Source of the DNA: Amycolatopsis sp. WQ 127309
GTDB lineage: Bacteria; Actinomycetota; Actinomycetes; Mycobacteriales; Pseudonocardiaceae
Direction: 5' to 3'
DNA: 64,000 nt
NCBI RefSeq assembly: GCF_023023025.1
Contig: NZ_CP095481.1
Coordinates: 8,445,001-8,509,000, forward strand
A program made the translations under genes and the position numbers. Position 1 is the stretch's first letter, and each line of letters opens with the position of its first letter. Shown one piece after another: positions 43,562-51,949 of the stretch. The notes beneath the pieces were generated by a model. That model made no database searches, was not told the origin of the DNA, and worked only from the letters and a program-made list of their open reading frames with translations.

Positions 43562-44535
43562 TACGTGATGTCGTCGGTGCCGGAGGACCGGCCACCGGAG
43601 GCGGTCGGCGTGGAGGGCTCGTCGTCGACCTTGCTCGGCGTGTAGTCGAACGGCGCGGCTTCGTCGTCGGCCAGCTTGTCCCAGCCCTCTTCGGACCGGA
43701 GCTGATCCTTCTTGCGGTCGTGGAAGCGCGACATCTGGATCGAGATCTCGAACAGCACGGTCAGCGCGGCGGCCAGCCCGAGCATCGAGAACGGGTCCGA
43801 GCCGGGAGTGGCGAAAGCGGCGAAGACGAACAGCGCGAACACGATGCCGCGGCGCCACTTCTTGAGCTGGACGTACTTGACCACGCCGACGCGGTTGAGC
43901 ATGACCACCAGCAGCGGCAGCTCGAAGCTGATGCCGAAGATGACCAGCAGCGACAGCATGAACGAGATGTACTTGTCCGCGGTCAGCGCCGTGATGAACT
44001 CGCCCTGGCCGAAGCCCATCAGCAGCTGCAGCGCGTGCGGGAACAGGATGTAGGCGAGCACCGCGCCGGAGGCGAACAGCACCGAGGCGAACGACACGAA
44101 CGTCAGCGCGTACTTGCGTTCCTTGGAGTACAGGCCCGGCGCGATGAACGCCCAGATCTGGTAGAGCCAGGCCGGGGCCAGCAGGACCGCACCGGCGGCG
44201 ACGCCGACCTTGATCTGGATCATGAACGCTTCGAACGGCACCGTCTGCAGCAGCTGGCAGCCCTGGGCGCCGTTGAGCCGCCGGTCCGCCGGGATCGCGC
44301 AGTACGGCGCCTTCATGATCTCGCCGAGCGACGGGACCGGCCCCAGCTTGGTGCTGAACCAGATGAACCCGAAGATGCCGCCGATGACGACGGCGAGCAG
44401 GGCGAAGCCGAGCCGACGGCGGAACTCGTAGATGTGCTCGATGAGCGTCATCGTGCCGTCGGGGTTGGCGCGGCGGCTGCGCTTGCGCCGCTTCGTGCCG
44501 CGGTTCTCCCCGTTCCCGGAGGCGGGTTCCGCCAC
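43561..44535 (-). CDS. tatC: Twin-arginine translocase subunit TatC
   Basis: A 324-residue TatC with six membrane segments. The N-terminal cytoplasmic part has LIEHIYEFRRRL, the conserved signal-peptide-binding block, and VPFEAFMIQIKVG opens the periplasmic/second helix region. Charged tails before residue 30 and after 275 are longer than in E. coli. With TatA it moves folded proteins with RR signal peptides across the membrane. It lies 86 bases after tatA in the same direction. Confidence 0.96.
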   Translation of the reverse strand: MAEPASGNGENRGTKRRKRSRRANPDGTMTLIEHIYEFRRRLGFALLAVVIGGIFGFIWFSTKLGPVPSLGEIMKAPYCAIPADRRLNGAQGCQLLQTVPFEAFMIQIKVGVAAGAVLLAPAWLYQIWAFIAPGLYSKERKYALTFVSFASVLFASGAVLAYILFPHALQLLMGFGQGEFITALTADKYISFMLSLLVIFGISFELPLLVVMLNRVGVVKYVQLKKWRRGIVFALFVFAAFATPGSDPFSMLGLAAALTVLFEISIQMSRFHDRKKDQLRSEEGWDKLADDEAAPFDYTPSKVDDEPSTPTASGGRSSGTDDIT

Positions 44536-44621
44536 TGGAGTTTCCGTTCTCGTCGGTGTCCTTCGGAGCGCGCCGGGCTCGGCGCGCTCCGTGGACCAGG
44601 GACCGGTGGTGGACTACCCGC

Positions 44622-44960
44622 TCAGCTGGCGTTCTTCTGCTCGGCGGCGGGCGCCTGCTGCTGCTTCTTCAGCTCGTCGAGCTGCCGCTGCAGGTCGGCG
44701 ACCTGCTGGTCGGTGGCCGACGGGGCGGCGGGCACGACGGGCGTGACCGGCGTGACCGGGATCTGCCGGGTCTCGACCGGCTCGGCGTCTTCGTGCGCCG
44801 CCGCCTTGTGCTCGCCGGTGAGGTCCTTGGTCTCGGCCTTGAAGATCTTCATGGACTTGCCGATGGACCGGGCCGCGTCGGGAAGCCTCTTGGCCCCGAA
44901 CAACAGCACGACGACGAGCACCAGGATGATCAAATGCCACGGCTGCAATCCGTTCAGCAT
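44622..44960 (-). CDS. tatA: Twin-arginine translocase subunit TatA
   Basis: A 112-residue TatA: one membrane helix ([19 protein letters not shown]), the conserved [14 protein letters not shown] hinge and amphipathic helix, and a polar C-terminal tail that ends in a Gln-rich predicted coiled coil ([18 protein letters not shown]). It forms the translocation pore with TatC. The coiled-coil tail is longer than in many TatA proteins. Confidence 0.95.
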   Translation of the reverse strand: MLNGLQPWHLIILVLVVVLLFGAKRLPDAARSIGKSMKIFKAETKDLTGEHKAAAHEDAEPVETRQIPVTPVTPVVPAAPSATDQQVADLQRQLDELKKQQQAPAAEQKNAS

Positions 44961-44991
44961 GGTGGCCTCCTATCTGCGTCTGGTAGGGATG

Positions 44992-45204
44992 TTACTGGTT
45001 TTCCGGCTTGCGGCGGCGTTGCGCGAAAGCGACGCGCAGCGCTGCCGACCGAGCGCGGACGAGTCCGGCCCGGTCCTGGGTGTTCGTAGCCACCATGCTC
45101 GCGGTCTGCTTGAACCCACGCAAGACCCGCGCGGTGCGCACCAGCAGGAGCACGAGCAGCAGGAGGCCGACGGCGGCGAGCACGATGGTGGGCAGGTACG
45201 GCAC
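44992..45204 (-). CDS. Small membrane protein between pafC and tatA
   Basis: A 70-residue protein: one N-terminal membrane helix (PTIVLAAVGLLLLVLLLVRTA) and a basic C-terminal tail (FAQRRRKPENQ). It lies 9 bases after pafC and 31 before tatA in the same direction, so it is part of that transcript. No known domain recognised; bacteria related to this one have a similar small gene in the same slot, which argues that it is real. Confidence 0.7.
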   Translation of the reverse strand: MPYLPTIVLAAVGLLLLVLLLVRTARVLRGFKQTASMVATNTQDRAGLVRARSAALRVAFAQRRRKPENQ

Positions 45205-45213
45205 GCGGTCAGC

Positions 45214-46194
45214 CTAGTGGTCGCAGGTTGACGGAAGGTGACGGGCTCGGGCCACCGCGTCGGCGGCGCGGCGGCCGACGTCGGAGGCCAGGTCGGCCGG
45301 GCTCTCGACCAGCGCTTCCCCGCTCAGGCCCAGCACGAGGCGCACCATCCAGGACTGGTCGGCGTAGCGCATCCGGATCCGCAGGCGGCCGCCGTCGAGC
45401 TCGTCGAGCTCTTCGCAGGGGTAGTACTCGGCTACCCAGCGTGCGTCCGGGTCGAGGACCAGGACGGCCTCCCGCTGATCGGGACGCTCGCGGAAGACAC
45501 CGTCGGAGATGTCGGTCGGGTGGGCGTGCGCCGGCGGCCGGGACGGCTCGTCGAGCACGGTCAGCTCGTCGATCCGGTCCAGCCGGAACAGCCGGACGCC
45601 CTCGGCGCGGCGGCACCAGGCCTCCAGGTACCCGACGGCCTGCACGATGAGCACCCGCATCGGGTCGACCGTGCGCTCGGTGACCTGGTCCTTCGACGCG
45701 GTGTAGTAGCGGATCCGCATCGCCTTGCCTGCCTGTAGCGCCCGGGCGACCTCCTCGCGGGTCCGCGCGGTCTTCTTGCCCTCGCGCACGCCGCCGCCGA
45801 CGACCACCCCGGCCGGCTGGGCCTGCCCGGCGGCGGACTCGATCTTGGCGATGGCGCGGCGGACGGCGTCGCCGTCGACCACGCCCGGGGTCTCCCCCAG
45901 CGCCCGCAGCGCGACCAGCAGGGCGGTCGCCTCGCCGCCGGTGAGCCGCAGCGGGCGGTTCATCCCGGCGTCGTGGGTGACGACGATCGTGTCACCCTCG
46001 AAGGACAGGTCGATCAGGTCGCCGGGGCCGTAGCCGGGCAGCCCGCACATCCAGAGCAGCTCGAGGTCCTTGCGCAGCTGCTTCGGCGTGACGTCGAAGT
46101 CCTGCGCCGCTTCGTCCACGCGGATGCCGGGCCGGGCCAGCAGGTAGGGCACGAGCGCCAGGAGCCGGGGCATCCGGTCGCCGGAGCCGCTCAT
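45214..46194 (-). CDS. pafC: WYL-domain regulator PafC
   Basis: A 326-residue HTH-WYL protein: N-terminal winged helix (LVPYLLARPGIRVDEAAQDFDVTPKQLRKDLELLW, in parts), a central WYL domain (MRIRYYTASKDQVTERTVDP, VGYLEAWCRRAEGVRLFRLDRI) and a C-terminal WCX part. PafB and PafC together activate the LexA-independent DNA damage response in mycobacteria. ATG overlaps the pafB stop by 4 bases, consistent with an obligate pair. Confidence 0.93.
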   Translation of the reverse strand: MSGSGDRMPRLLALVPYLLARPGIRVDEAAQDFDVTPKQLRKDLELLWMCGLPGYGPGDLIDLSFEGDTIVVTHDAGMNRPLRLTGGEATALLVALRALGETPGVVDGDAVRRAIAKIESAAGQAQPAGVVVGGGVREGKKTARTREEVARALQAGKAMRIRYYTASKDQVTERTVDPMRVLIVQAVGYLEAWCRRAEGVRLFRLDRIDELTVLDEPSRPPAHAHPTDISDGVFRERPDQREAVLVLDPDARWVAEYYPCEELDELDGGRLRIRMRYADQSWMVRLVLGLSGEALVESPADLASDVGRRAADAVARARHLPSTCDH

Positions 46195-47183
46195 CGGACA
46201 CTCCCCTGCTGCTGCCGGGCGACGACGGCTTCCAGCCGGTCCTGGACGGTCTTGGCGAGGACGTCGGGCTCCAGCACGACGACGTCCGGGCCCTGCGCGG
46301 TGATCCAGTCGGCGGCCGACTCCGGGAAGTAGAGGCCGATCTCGACGAGGTCGCCCTCCTGGCCGTCGACGCTGGAGCGCCCGATGACGGTGCCGCGGCG
46401 GCGGACCCCGGCGGCGCGGCCGTCGGCGACCCACAGGCGCGCGGTGGTGACCGGGGCGGGCTCGGACGCGCCGCTGGTGGCCGACACCAATTGCAGCAGG
46501 TTGACGCCTTCGGGCCGCTGCACGGCGCCGGGCTTGCCGACCGGCCGGACCTGGCCGGTGACGCGGGAGAGCCGGAAGCAGCGGGTGGCGCCGCGGTCGC
46601 GGTCGTGCCCGACGACGTACCAGCGGGCCTTCCACGACACCACGCCCCACGGTTCGAGGGTGCGCATGATGCGTTCGGGCGAGCCGCTGCGCCGGTATTC
46701 GAAGCGCACGGCCTGGCCGTTCTGGACCGCCGCGAGCAGCGGCCCGAACGCCGGTTCGGCGCGCACGCGGGGCTCGACGACGGTCGGGGCCTGGTCGTCG
46801 ACCTCCAGGCCGGCGGCGCGCAGCTTCACCAGTGCGCCTTGGGCCTGCCCGGTGAGCTCCGGCGAGTCCCACAGCCGGGACGCCAGCGCGACCGCGGCGG
46901 CTTCGTCGGGGGCGAGGTCGATCTCGCCGAGCTCGTAGTCGCGGCGGGCGATGCGGTAGCCCTCGATGGCGTCGAAGGCGGAGTTGCGGCCGGTCTCCAG
47001 GGGGATGCCGAGCTCGCGCAGCTCGGTCTTGTCCCGCTCGAACATCCGGAAGTAGGCGTCGTCGCTGGCCGCGTCGCCGTATCCGGGCACGATGCCGCGA
47101 ATCCGCTCGGCGGTGAGGAACTGCCGGGTGGACAGGAGGGCCAGCACCAGATTGACCAGCCGTTCGGCGCGTGCGGTGGACAC
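46191..47183 (-). CDS. pafB: WYL-domain regulator PafB
   Basis: A 330-residue HTH-WYL protein beginning MSTARAERLVNLVLALLSTR with a helix-turn-helix, then a WYL domain (VRFEYRRSGSPERIMRTLEPWGVVSWKARWYVVGHD, in parts). It is the partner of PafC; together they activate repair genes after DNA damage. The proximity to proteasome genes is historical: it was named proteasome accessory factor but acts in transcription. It follows an HxlR gene by 10 bases. Confidence 0.93.
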   Translation of the reverse strand: MSTARAERLVNLVLALLSTRQFLTAERIRGIVPGYGDAASDDAYFRMFERDKTELRELGIPLETGRNSAFDAIEGYRIARRDYELGEIDLAPDEAAAVALASRLWDSPELTGQAQGALVKLRAAGLEVDDQAPTVVEPRVRAEPAFGPLLAAVQNGQAVRFEYRRSGSPERIMRTLEPWGVVSWKARWYVVGHDRDRGATRCFRLSRVTGQVRPVGKPGAVQRPEGVNLLQLVSATSGASEPAPVTTARLWVADGRAAGVRRRGTVIGRSSVDGQEGDLVEIGLYFPESAADWITAQGPDVVVLEPDVLAKTVQDRLEAVVARQQQGSVR

Positions 47184-47193
47184 CCGGTAGAGA

Positions 47194-47625
47194 CTAGCCC
47201 GCGCCGCCCGGCCCGATCGTGAGGTCCGGTGTACGCGCGTCGTAACCGGCGCGGGCGGTGCTGACCTCGTCGAAGTTGGCCTCGGCCCAGTCCTTGAACG
47301 CCGACATCAGCGCGCGGAGGCTTTCGCCAAGCGGCGTAAGGGAATAGTCGACGCGGACGGGCACCGACGGGGTCACCTCGCGGTGCAGCAGGCCGTCGCG
47401 TTCGAGCACCCGCAGGGTCTGGGTGAGCATCTTCTGGCTCACCCCGGCGATGCGCCGCGAAAGGTCGCTGTAGCGCATCGGGCCGTCACCGAGCGCCACC
47501 AGGACGAGGCTGACCCACTTGCCGGCGATCTCGTCGAGCAGCTTCCGGGTCGGGCAGGCGGCGAGGTAGGCGTCGTAGGCGGCCTTTTCGGCCTGCCGCA
47601 GCTGTTCGGCCGTGCGCGTGGCCAC
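47194..47625 (-). CDS. HxlR family transcriptional regulator
   Basis: A 143-residue winged-helix protein of the HxlR type: ACPTRKLLDEIAGKWVSLVL (the Cys and the KW helix are typical), then LSRRIAGVSQKMLTQTLRVLERDGLL as the recognition part. The single cysteine near the N terminus is where relatives such as YodB and HypR sense quinones or electrophiles. GTG 47625 follows AGGAGG. It is divergent from a quinone oxidoreductase gene, a typical HxlR target. Confidence 0.9.
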   Translation of the reverse strand: MATRTAEQLRQAEKAAYDAYLAACPTRKLLDEIAGKWVSLVLVALGDGPMRYSDLSRRIAGVSQKMLTQTLRVLERDGLLHREVTPSVPVRVDYSLTPLGESLRALMSAFKDWAEANFDEVSTARAGYDARTPDLTIGPGGAG

Positions 47626-47640
47626 CGGGCGAACCTCCTG

Positions 47641-47696
47641 GTACGTGGGGAACCTGCGAGTACGTACTTCCCGATGGAGAGTAGCTCCCCATACGT
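47641..47696. promoter_or_regulatory. HxlR operator candidate in the divergent gap
   Basis: GTACGTGGGGA (47641-47651) and TCCCCATACGT (47686-47696) form a long-range inverted repeat, and GTACGTAC (47660-47667) is a perfect palindrome between them. They lie between the HxlR and quinone oxidoreductase genes. Confidence 0.5.
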
Positions 47697-47731
47697 TCGC
47701 GGGGAAGATCCGACCCGCGAAGGAGCGAAAG

Positions 47732-48658
47732 ATGCGTGCGATGGTGGTCCGCCGGTTCGGCGGTCCCGAAGTGCTGGAGCCCGCCCGAGTCCCGGCGCCG
47801 GTGCCGGGCCCCGGCCAGGTGCGGATCCGGGTGGCGGCGGCCGCGGTCAACCCGGTCGACGCCGCGACCCGGTCCGGGCTGCTCACCGAGGCCGGGATCA
47901 TCCCGCCGCGGGACGTGCTCGGCCTGGGCTGGGACGTCGCCGGCGAGGTCGATGTCGTCGGCGCGGGCGCCGGTTTCCGGGTGGGCGACGCGGTGATCGG
48001 GCTGCGCGACCGGCTCGCGACGCCGCTCGGCGCCTACGCGGAGCAGATCGTGCTCGACGCGGCCGCCGTCGCCCCCGCGCCGGCCGGCGTCTCCCCCGCC
48101 GAGGCGGCGACGCTGCCGCTCAACGCGCTGACCGCGGCGCAGGCGCTGGACCTCGCCGGCACCACCGGGACGCTTCTGGTCACCGGCGCGGCGGGCGCGG
48201 TCGGCGGCTACGCCGTCGCCCTCGCGCACGCGCGGAAGCTGCGGGTGGTCGCGGTGGCCGGAACCGCCGACGAAGCACAGGTGAGGGCGTTCGGCGCGGA
48301 CGAGTTCGTGCCGCGCGGGCCGGCGCTGGGCGACCGCGTGCGCGCACTGGTGCCCGGCGGGGTGGACGCCGTCCTCGACACCGCGCTGCTCGGCCTGGAC
48401 GCGCTGGACGCGGTCCGCGGCGGCGGGGAGTTCGTCGCCTTCGCCGCGGGCGCCGCGCCGATCCCGCTGCGCGGCGTCCGGGTCCGCGGTGTCTGGATCC
48501 GCGCCGACGGCCCTCGCCTGGCCGAACTGGCCCGGCTGGCGGCCGAGGGTGTCCTCCCCCTGCGCGTCGCGGACGTCCTGCCGCTGGCGGACGCGCGATC
48601 CGCCCACGAACGGCTGGCCGCGGGCGGGCTGCGCGGCCGTCTCGTGCTGACGCCGTGA
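47732..48658 (+). CDS. Zinc-independent quinone oxidoreductase (MDR family)
   Basis: A 308-residue medium-chain dehydrogenase/reductase. N-terminal GroES-like domain (MRAMVVRRFGGPEVLE, AAAVNPVDAATRSG), then a Rossmann domain with VTGAAGAVGGYAVALA. Cysteine zinc ligands are absent, as in quinone oxidoreductases (QOR). It should reduce quinones or enones with NADPH. AAGGAG precedes the ATG. Divergent from and probably controlled by the HxlR protein. Confidence 0.9.
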   Translation: MRAMVVRRFGGPEVLEPARVPAPVPGPGQVRIRVAAAAVNPVDAATRSGLLTEAGIIPPRDVLGLGWDVAGEVDVVGAGAGFRVGDAVIGLRDRLATPLGAYAEQIVLDAAAVAPAPAGVSPAEAATLPLNALTAAQALDLAGTTGTLLVTGAAGAVGGYAVALAHARKLRVVAVAGTADEAQVRAFGADEFVPRGPALGDRVRALVPGGVDAVLDTALLGLDALDAVRGGGEFVAFAAGAAPIPLRGVRVRGVWIRADGPRLAELARLAAEGVLPLRVADVLPLADARSAHERLAAGGLRGRLVLTP

Positions 48659-48678
48659 ATCCTCCCTAGCCTGGGGAC

Positions 48679-49377
48679 ATGGATGATCGTGTTCTCCTCG
48701 TCACCGGCGCCTCCCGCGGGCTGGGTGCCGCGACCGCGCGGCTGGCCGCCGCGGCCGGCTTCAAGGTCGCGCTCGTGGCGCGCAAGGCGGAGTCCGTCGC
48801 GGCCCTCGCGGCCGAGCTGGGCGAAGACCGGGCGCTGGCGCTGGGCGCCGACGTCGCGGACTGGCCGGCCATCTCGGGAGCCGTCGCCGAGACCGTGCGG
48901 AGGTTCGGCCGGCTCGACGCGGCCTTCGCCAACGCCGGGATCGGCGTCGGGACGTCGTTCTTCGGCACCGGCGACCCCGACCCGACGGCGTGGGAGGAGA
49001 TGGTCCGCGTCAACGTGCTCGGCGCGGCCTACACCGCCCGCGCGGCGCTGCCCGCCCTGGCGGAATCGACCGGGCACCTGCTGATCACCGGCTCGGTCGC
49101 GGGCCGCTACATCCGCAACGCGAGCCTGTACTCGGTGACGAAGTGGGCGGTGACGGGGATGGCCGGGGCGATCCGCGAGGAGGCCGTCGGCACCGGCGTG
49201 CGCGTCACGCTGGTCCAGCCGGGCATCACCGACACCGGCATCCTCAGCGACGAGCAGCGCAAGAAGCCGAAGCTGGAGCCGGCCGACATCGCCCGGGCGG
49301 TGCTCTACGCGCTGCAGCAGCCGCCGCACGTGGACGTCAACGAGATCATGGTCCGGCCGACCGGGCAGGTGATCTAG
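48679..49377 (+). CDS. Short-chain dehydrogenase/reductase
   Basis: A 232-residue classical SDR with TGASRGLG, ANAG, the catalytic serine in ITGSVAG and YSVTK. PTGQVI at the C terminus is the end of a short substrate loop. It lies 20 bases after the quinone oxidoreductase and could be co-transcribed with it. Its stop shares CTAG with the convergent BNR-repeat gene. Confidence 0.9.
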   Translation: MDDRVLLVTGASRGLGAATARLAAAAGFKVALVARKAESVAALAAELGEDRALALGADVADWPAISGAVAETVRRFGRLDAAFANAGIGVGTSFFGTGDPDPTAWEEMVRVNVLGAAYTARAALPALAESTGHLLITGSVAGRYIRNASLYSVTKWAVTGMAGAIREEAVGTGVRVTLVQPGITDTGILSDEQRKKPKLEPADIARAVLYALQQPPHVDVNEIMVRPTGQVI

Positions 49378-50408
49378 CCGAGCCGGGCGACGCGGCCCTG
49401 GGTGCCGGACGCCCAGCAGCTGCCGAACGCCGTGCAGTCCACGCTGTCGAAGCTGCCGGTGTCGAACGACGTCCAGTGCCGCCCGCCGTCGGGGCTGAGG
49501 TCGCTGCCGCCGGGGCCGACGGCCAGGACCGTGCCGCCGCGCCAGGCCAGCCCGGACCGGTACCCGGCGGGGTACTGCGCCGGGGTGCGCCAGGTGCGGC
49601 CGCGGTCGTTCGACAGCGCGACGGCGGGGCCGGGCGCGGTCGGCGCGGCGAAGTCGCCGCCGATGGCGACGCCCTGCCACGGGGTGCGGAAGGCGACGGC
49701 GAACACGCCGGCCGACGGGCTGCTCGGCAACGGCGTGTCCGACGCCGTCCAGTGGCGGCCGCCGTCACCGGAGTGCAGGACGCGGGCCGTGGCGCCGCCG
49801 CCGGTGGCCAGCCAGGCGTCGACCGGGCCCGCGGTGGTGACGCACTGGCCGCTGGCGGCGAACCCGGCCTCACCGGGCAGCGCGGGCGGGAAGCCGCTGT
49901 CGGGGACCTGGCGCCAGCTGCGGCCACCGTCGACGGTGGCCTGCATCCGGAACTTGCCGTCCACCGGGTCGCTCATCGCGAGCCCGCGCCACGGGTCGAA
50001 GAAGGCCAGGCAGTCGTAGAACGCGGCGGCGTCGGTGTTCTGGAACGTCTGGCGCCAGTGCGCGCCGGCGTCGTCGGTCCGGTAGACGCGGGAGTCGGTG
50101 CCGGGGCCGATCGACAGGATCACGGCGTGGTCGGCGTCGAAGGCCTCGATGTCGCGGAACTCGAGGGTGCCGGTACCGGGCGGGCCGACGGACCGCCAGC
50201 TCCGGCCGCCGTCGACGGTGCGCAGGACCGTGCCCTGGGTGCCGCTGACCCAGGCGACGCGGGCGCTGACCGCGGACAGGCCGCGGAACTGGGCGGTGAC
50301 GCCGGTGGCGCTCAGCTCCCACTTCGGCAGGTGCCCGGTGGCCGACGCGGGCACAGCCGGCGCGACCAGGAGACCGAGGACGAGAAGCACCGCACGCAGC
50401 ACACGCAT
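49374..50408 (-). CDS. Secreted BNR/YCF48-type beta-propeller protein
   Basis: A 344-residue exported protein: signal MRVLRAVLLVLGLLVAPAVPASA, then about six repeats of the form TVDGGRSWR, SDPVDGKFRMQATVDGG, SNDRGRTWRTP and SPDGGRHWTS. These Asp-box repeats belong to BNR/sialidase-like and YCF48-like propellers. No enzymatic residues stand out; a binding role outside the cell is more likely than hydrolysis. The ATG 50408 was chosen as start of the signal peptide; longer frames run into the terminator hairpin. Confidence 0.85.
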   Translation of the reverse strand: MRVLRAVLLVLGLLVAPAVPASATGHLPKWELSATGVTAQFRGLSAVSARVAWVSGTQGTVLRTVDGGRSWRSVGPPGTGTLEFRDIEAFDADHAVILSIGPGTDSRVYRTDDAGAHWRQTFQNTDAAAFYDCLAFFDPWRGLAMSDPVDGKFRMQATVDGGRSWRQVPDSGFPPALPGEAGFAASGQCVTTAGPVDAWLATGGGATARVLHSGDGGRHWTASDTPLPSSPSAGVFAVAFRTPWQGVAIGGDFAAPTAPGPAVALSNDRGRTWRTPAQYPAGYRSGLAWRGGTVLAVGPGGSDLSPDGGRHWTSFDTGSFDSVDCTAFGSCWASGTQGRVARLG

Positions 50409-50454
50409 GGGCAGATCCTGCCGCACCCGCCCGCCGACTTTCGTAGGGTCAAAC

Positions 50455-50507
50455 GCCGTGAAGGCCTCCTTACCGGCCATAAGAGCCGGTAAGGAGGCCT
50501 TCACGGC
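50455..50507. terminator. Strong hairpin after pafA, 23-base perfect arms
   Basis: Arms 50455-50477 and 50485-50507 are perfect reverse complements around a 7-base loop; the core is GTGAAGGCCTCCTTACCGGC. It lies 6 bases past the pafA stop on the minus strand, before the BNR gene start, so it terminates pafA transcription. Confidence 0.88.
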
Positions 50508-50513
50508 TTTGGG

Positions 50514-51872
50514 CTAGAGCGAGCTGATCAGGCGTTCGACGCGCTCGTCGACCGAGCGGAACGGGTCCTTGCACAGCACGGTGCGCTGGGCCTGGTCGTT
50601 GAGCTTCAGGTGCACCCAGTCGACGGTGAAGTCGCGCCCGGCGGCCTGGGCGGCGGCGATGAAGTCGCCGCGCAGCTTCGCCCGGGTGGTCTGCGGCGGG
50701 GTGTCCTTGGCGGCCTCGATCTCGCCGTCGTCGGTGACCCGGCGGACCAGGCCCTTGCGCTGGAGCAGGTCGAAGATGCCCCGGCCCCGGCGGATGTCGT
50801 GGTAGGCCAGGTCGAGCTGGGCGATGCGCGGGCTGGACAGGTCCATGTCGTGCTTGTGCCGGTAGCGCTCGACCAGCCGGTGCTTGATCGCCCAGTCGAT
50901 CTCGGTGTCGATCTTGCCGAAGTCCTGCTGCTCGACCGCGTCCAGCGCCCGGCCCCACAGCTCGATGACCCGGTCGTTCGCCGGGCTGGAGCCGTTGTCC
51001 TGGAGGTGCTGCACGGCGCGGGCGTAGTACTCGCGCTGGATGTCCAGCGCCGAGGCCTCGCGGCCGCCGGCGAGGCGCACCTGGCGGCGGCCGGTGAGGT
51101 CGTGGCTGATCTCGCGGATCGCCCGGATCGGGTTGTCCAGCGTGAAGTCGCGGAACTGGACGCCGGCCTCGATCATCTCGAGCACCAGGTTCGCCGATCC
51201 GACCTTGAGCATCGTCGTCGGCTCGGCCATGTTCGAGTCGCCCACGATGACGTGCAGGCGCCGGTAGCGCTCGGCGTCGGCGTGCGGCTCGTCGCGGGTG
51301 TTGATGATCGGGCGCGACCGGGTCGTCGCGCTCGAGACGCCTTCCCAGATGTGCTCCGCACGCTGGGAGAGGCAGTAGACCGCGCCGCGCGGGGTCTGCA
51401 GCACCTTGCCGGCGCCGCAGATGAGCTGCCGGGTGACCAGGAACGGGAGCAGGACGTCCGCGATCCGGGAGAACTCACCCGCGCGGGTCACCAGGTAGTT
51501 CTCGTGACAGCCGTACGAGTTGCCCGCCGAGTCGGTGTTGTTCTTGAACAGGAAGATGTCGCCGCCGATGCCCTCGTCCGCCAGCCGCCGCTCGGCGTCG
51601 ACCAGCAGGTCCTCGAGGATCCGCTCGCCGGCTTTGTCGTGCGTGACGAGCTGGACCAGGTCGTCGCACTCCGCCGTCGCGTACTCGGGGTGCGAGCCGA
51701 CGTCGAGGTAGAGCCGGGAGCCGTTCGACAGGAAAACGTTCGAAGAACGGCCCCACGAGACGACCCGCCGGAAGAGGTAGCGTGCCACCTCGTCGGGCGA
51801 GAGCCTGCGCTGGCCGTGGAATGTGCACGTGACCCCGAACTCGGTCTCGATGCCAAAGATCCGCCGCTGCAT
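50514..51872 (-). CDS. pafA: Pup--protein ligase PafA
   Basis: A 452-residue carboxylate-amine ligase, the same length as the mycobacterial enzyme. It starts [14 protein letters not shown] with the Glu residues that bind Mg-ATP, and includes [20 protein letters not shown] and [16 protein letters not shown]. It phosphorylates the C-terminal glutamate of Pup and joins it to lysines of target proteins. Unlike in Mycobacterium it is separated from prcA by two plus-strand genes. Start chosen by homology; the longer frame upstream is unrelated. Confidence 0.96.
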   Translation of the reverse strand: MQRRIFGIETEFGVTCTFHGQRRLSPDEVARYLFRRVVSWGRSSNVFLSNGSRLYLDVGSHPEYATAECDDLVQLVTHDKAGERILEDLLVDAERRLADEGIGGDIFLFKNNTDSAGNSYGCHENYLVTRAGEFSRIADVLLPFLVTRQLICGAGKVLQTPRGAVYCLSQRAEHIWEGVSSATTRSRPIINTRDEPHADAERYRRLHVIVGDSNMAEPTTMLKVGSANLVLEMIEAGVQFRDFTLDNPIRAIREISHDLTGRRQVRLAGGREASALDIQREYYARAVQHLQDNGSSPANDRVIELWGRALDAVEQQDFGKIDTEIDWAIKHRLVERYRHKHDMDLSSPRIAQLDLAYHDIRRGRGIFDLLQRKGLVRRVTDDGEIEAAKDTPPQTTRAKLRGDFIAAAQAAGRDFTVDWVHLKLNDQAQRTVLCKDPFRSVDERVERLISSL

Positions 51873-51949
51873 TCCACCAGAGTAAGCGCTGCACCCCCCT
51901 CGACGGTGGGCCGTTCGGGCGTCGACACGCCCCCAGTAGGCCACAGACG

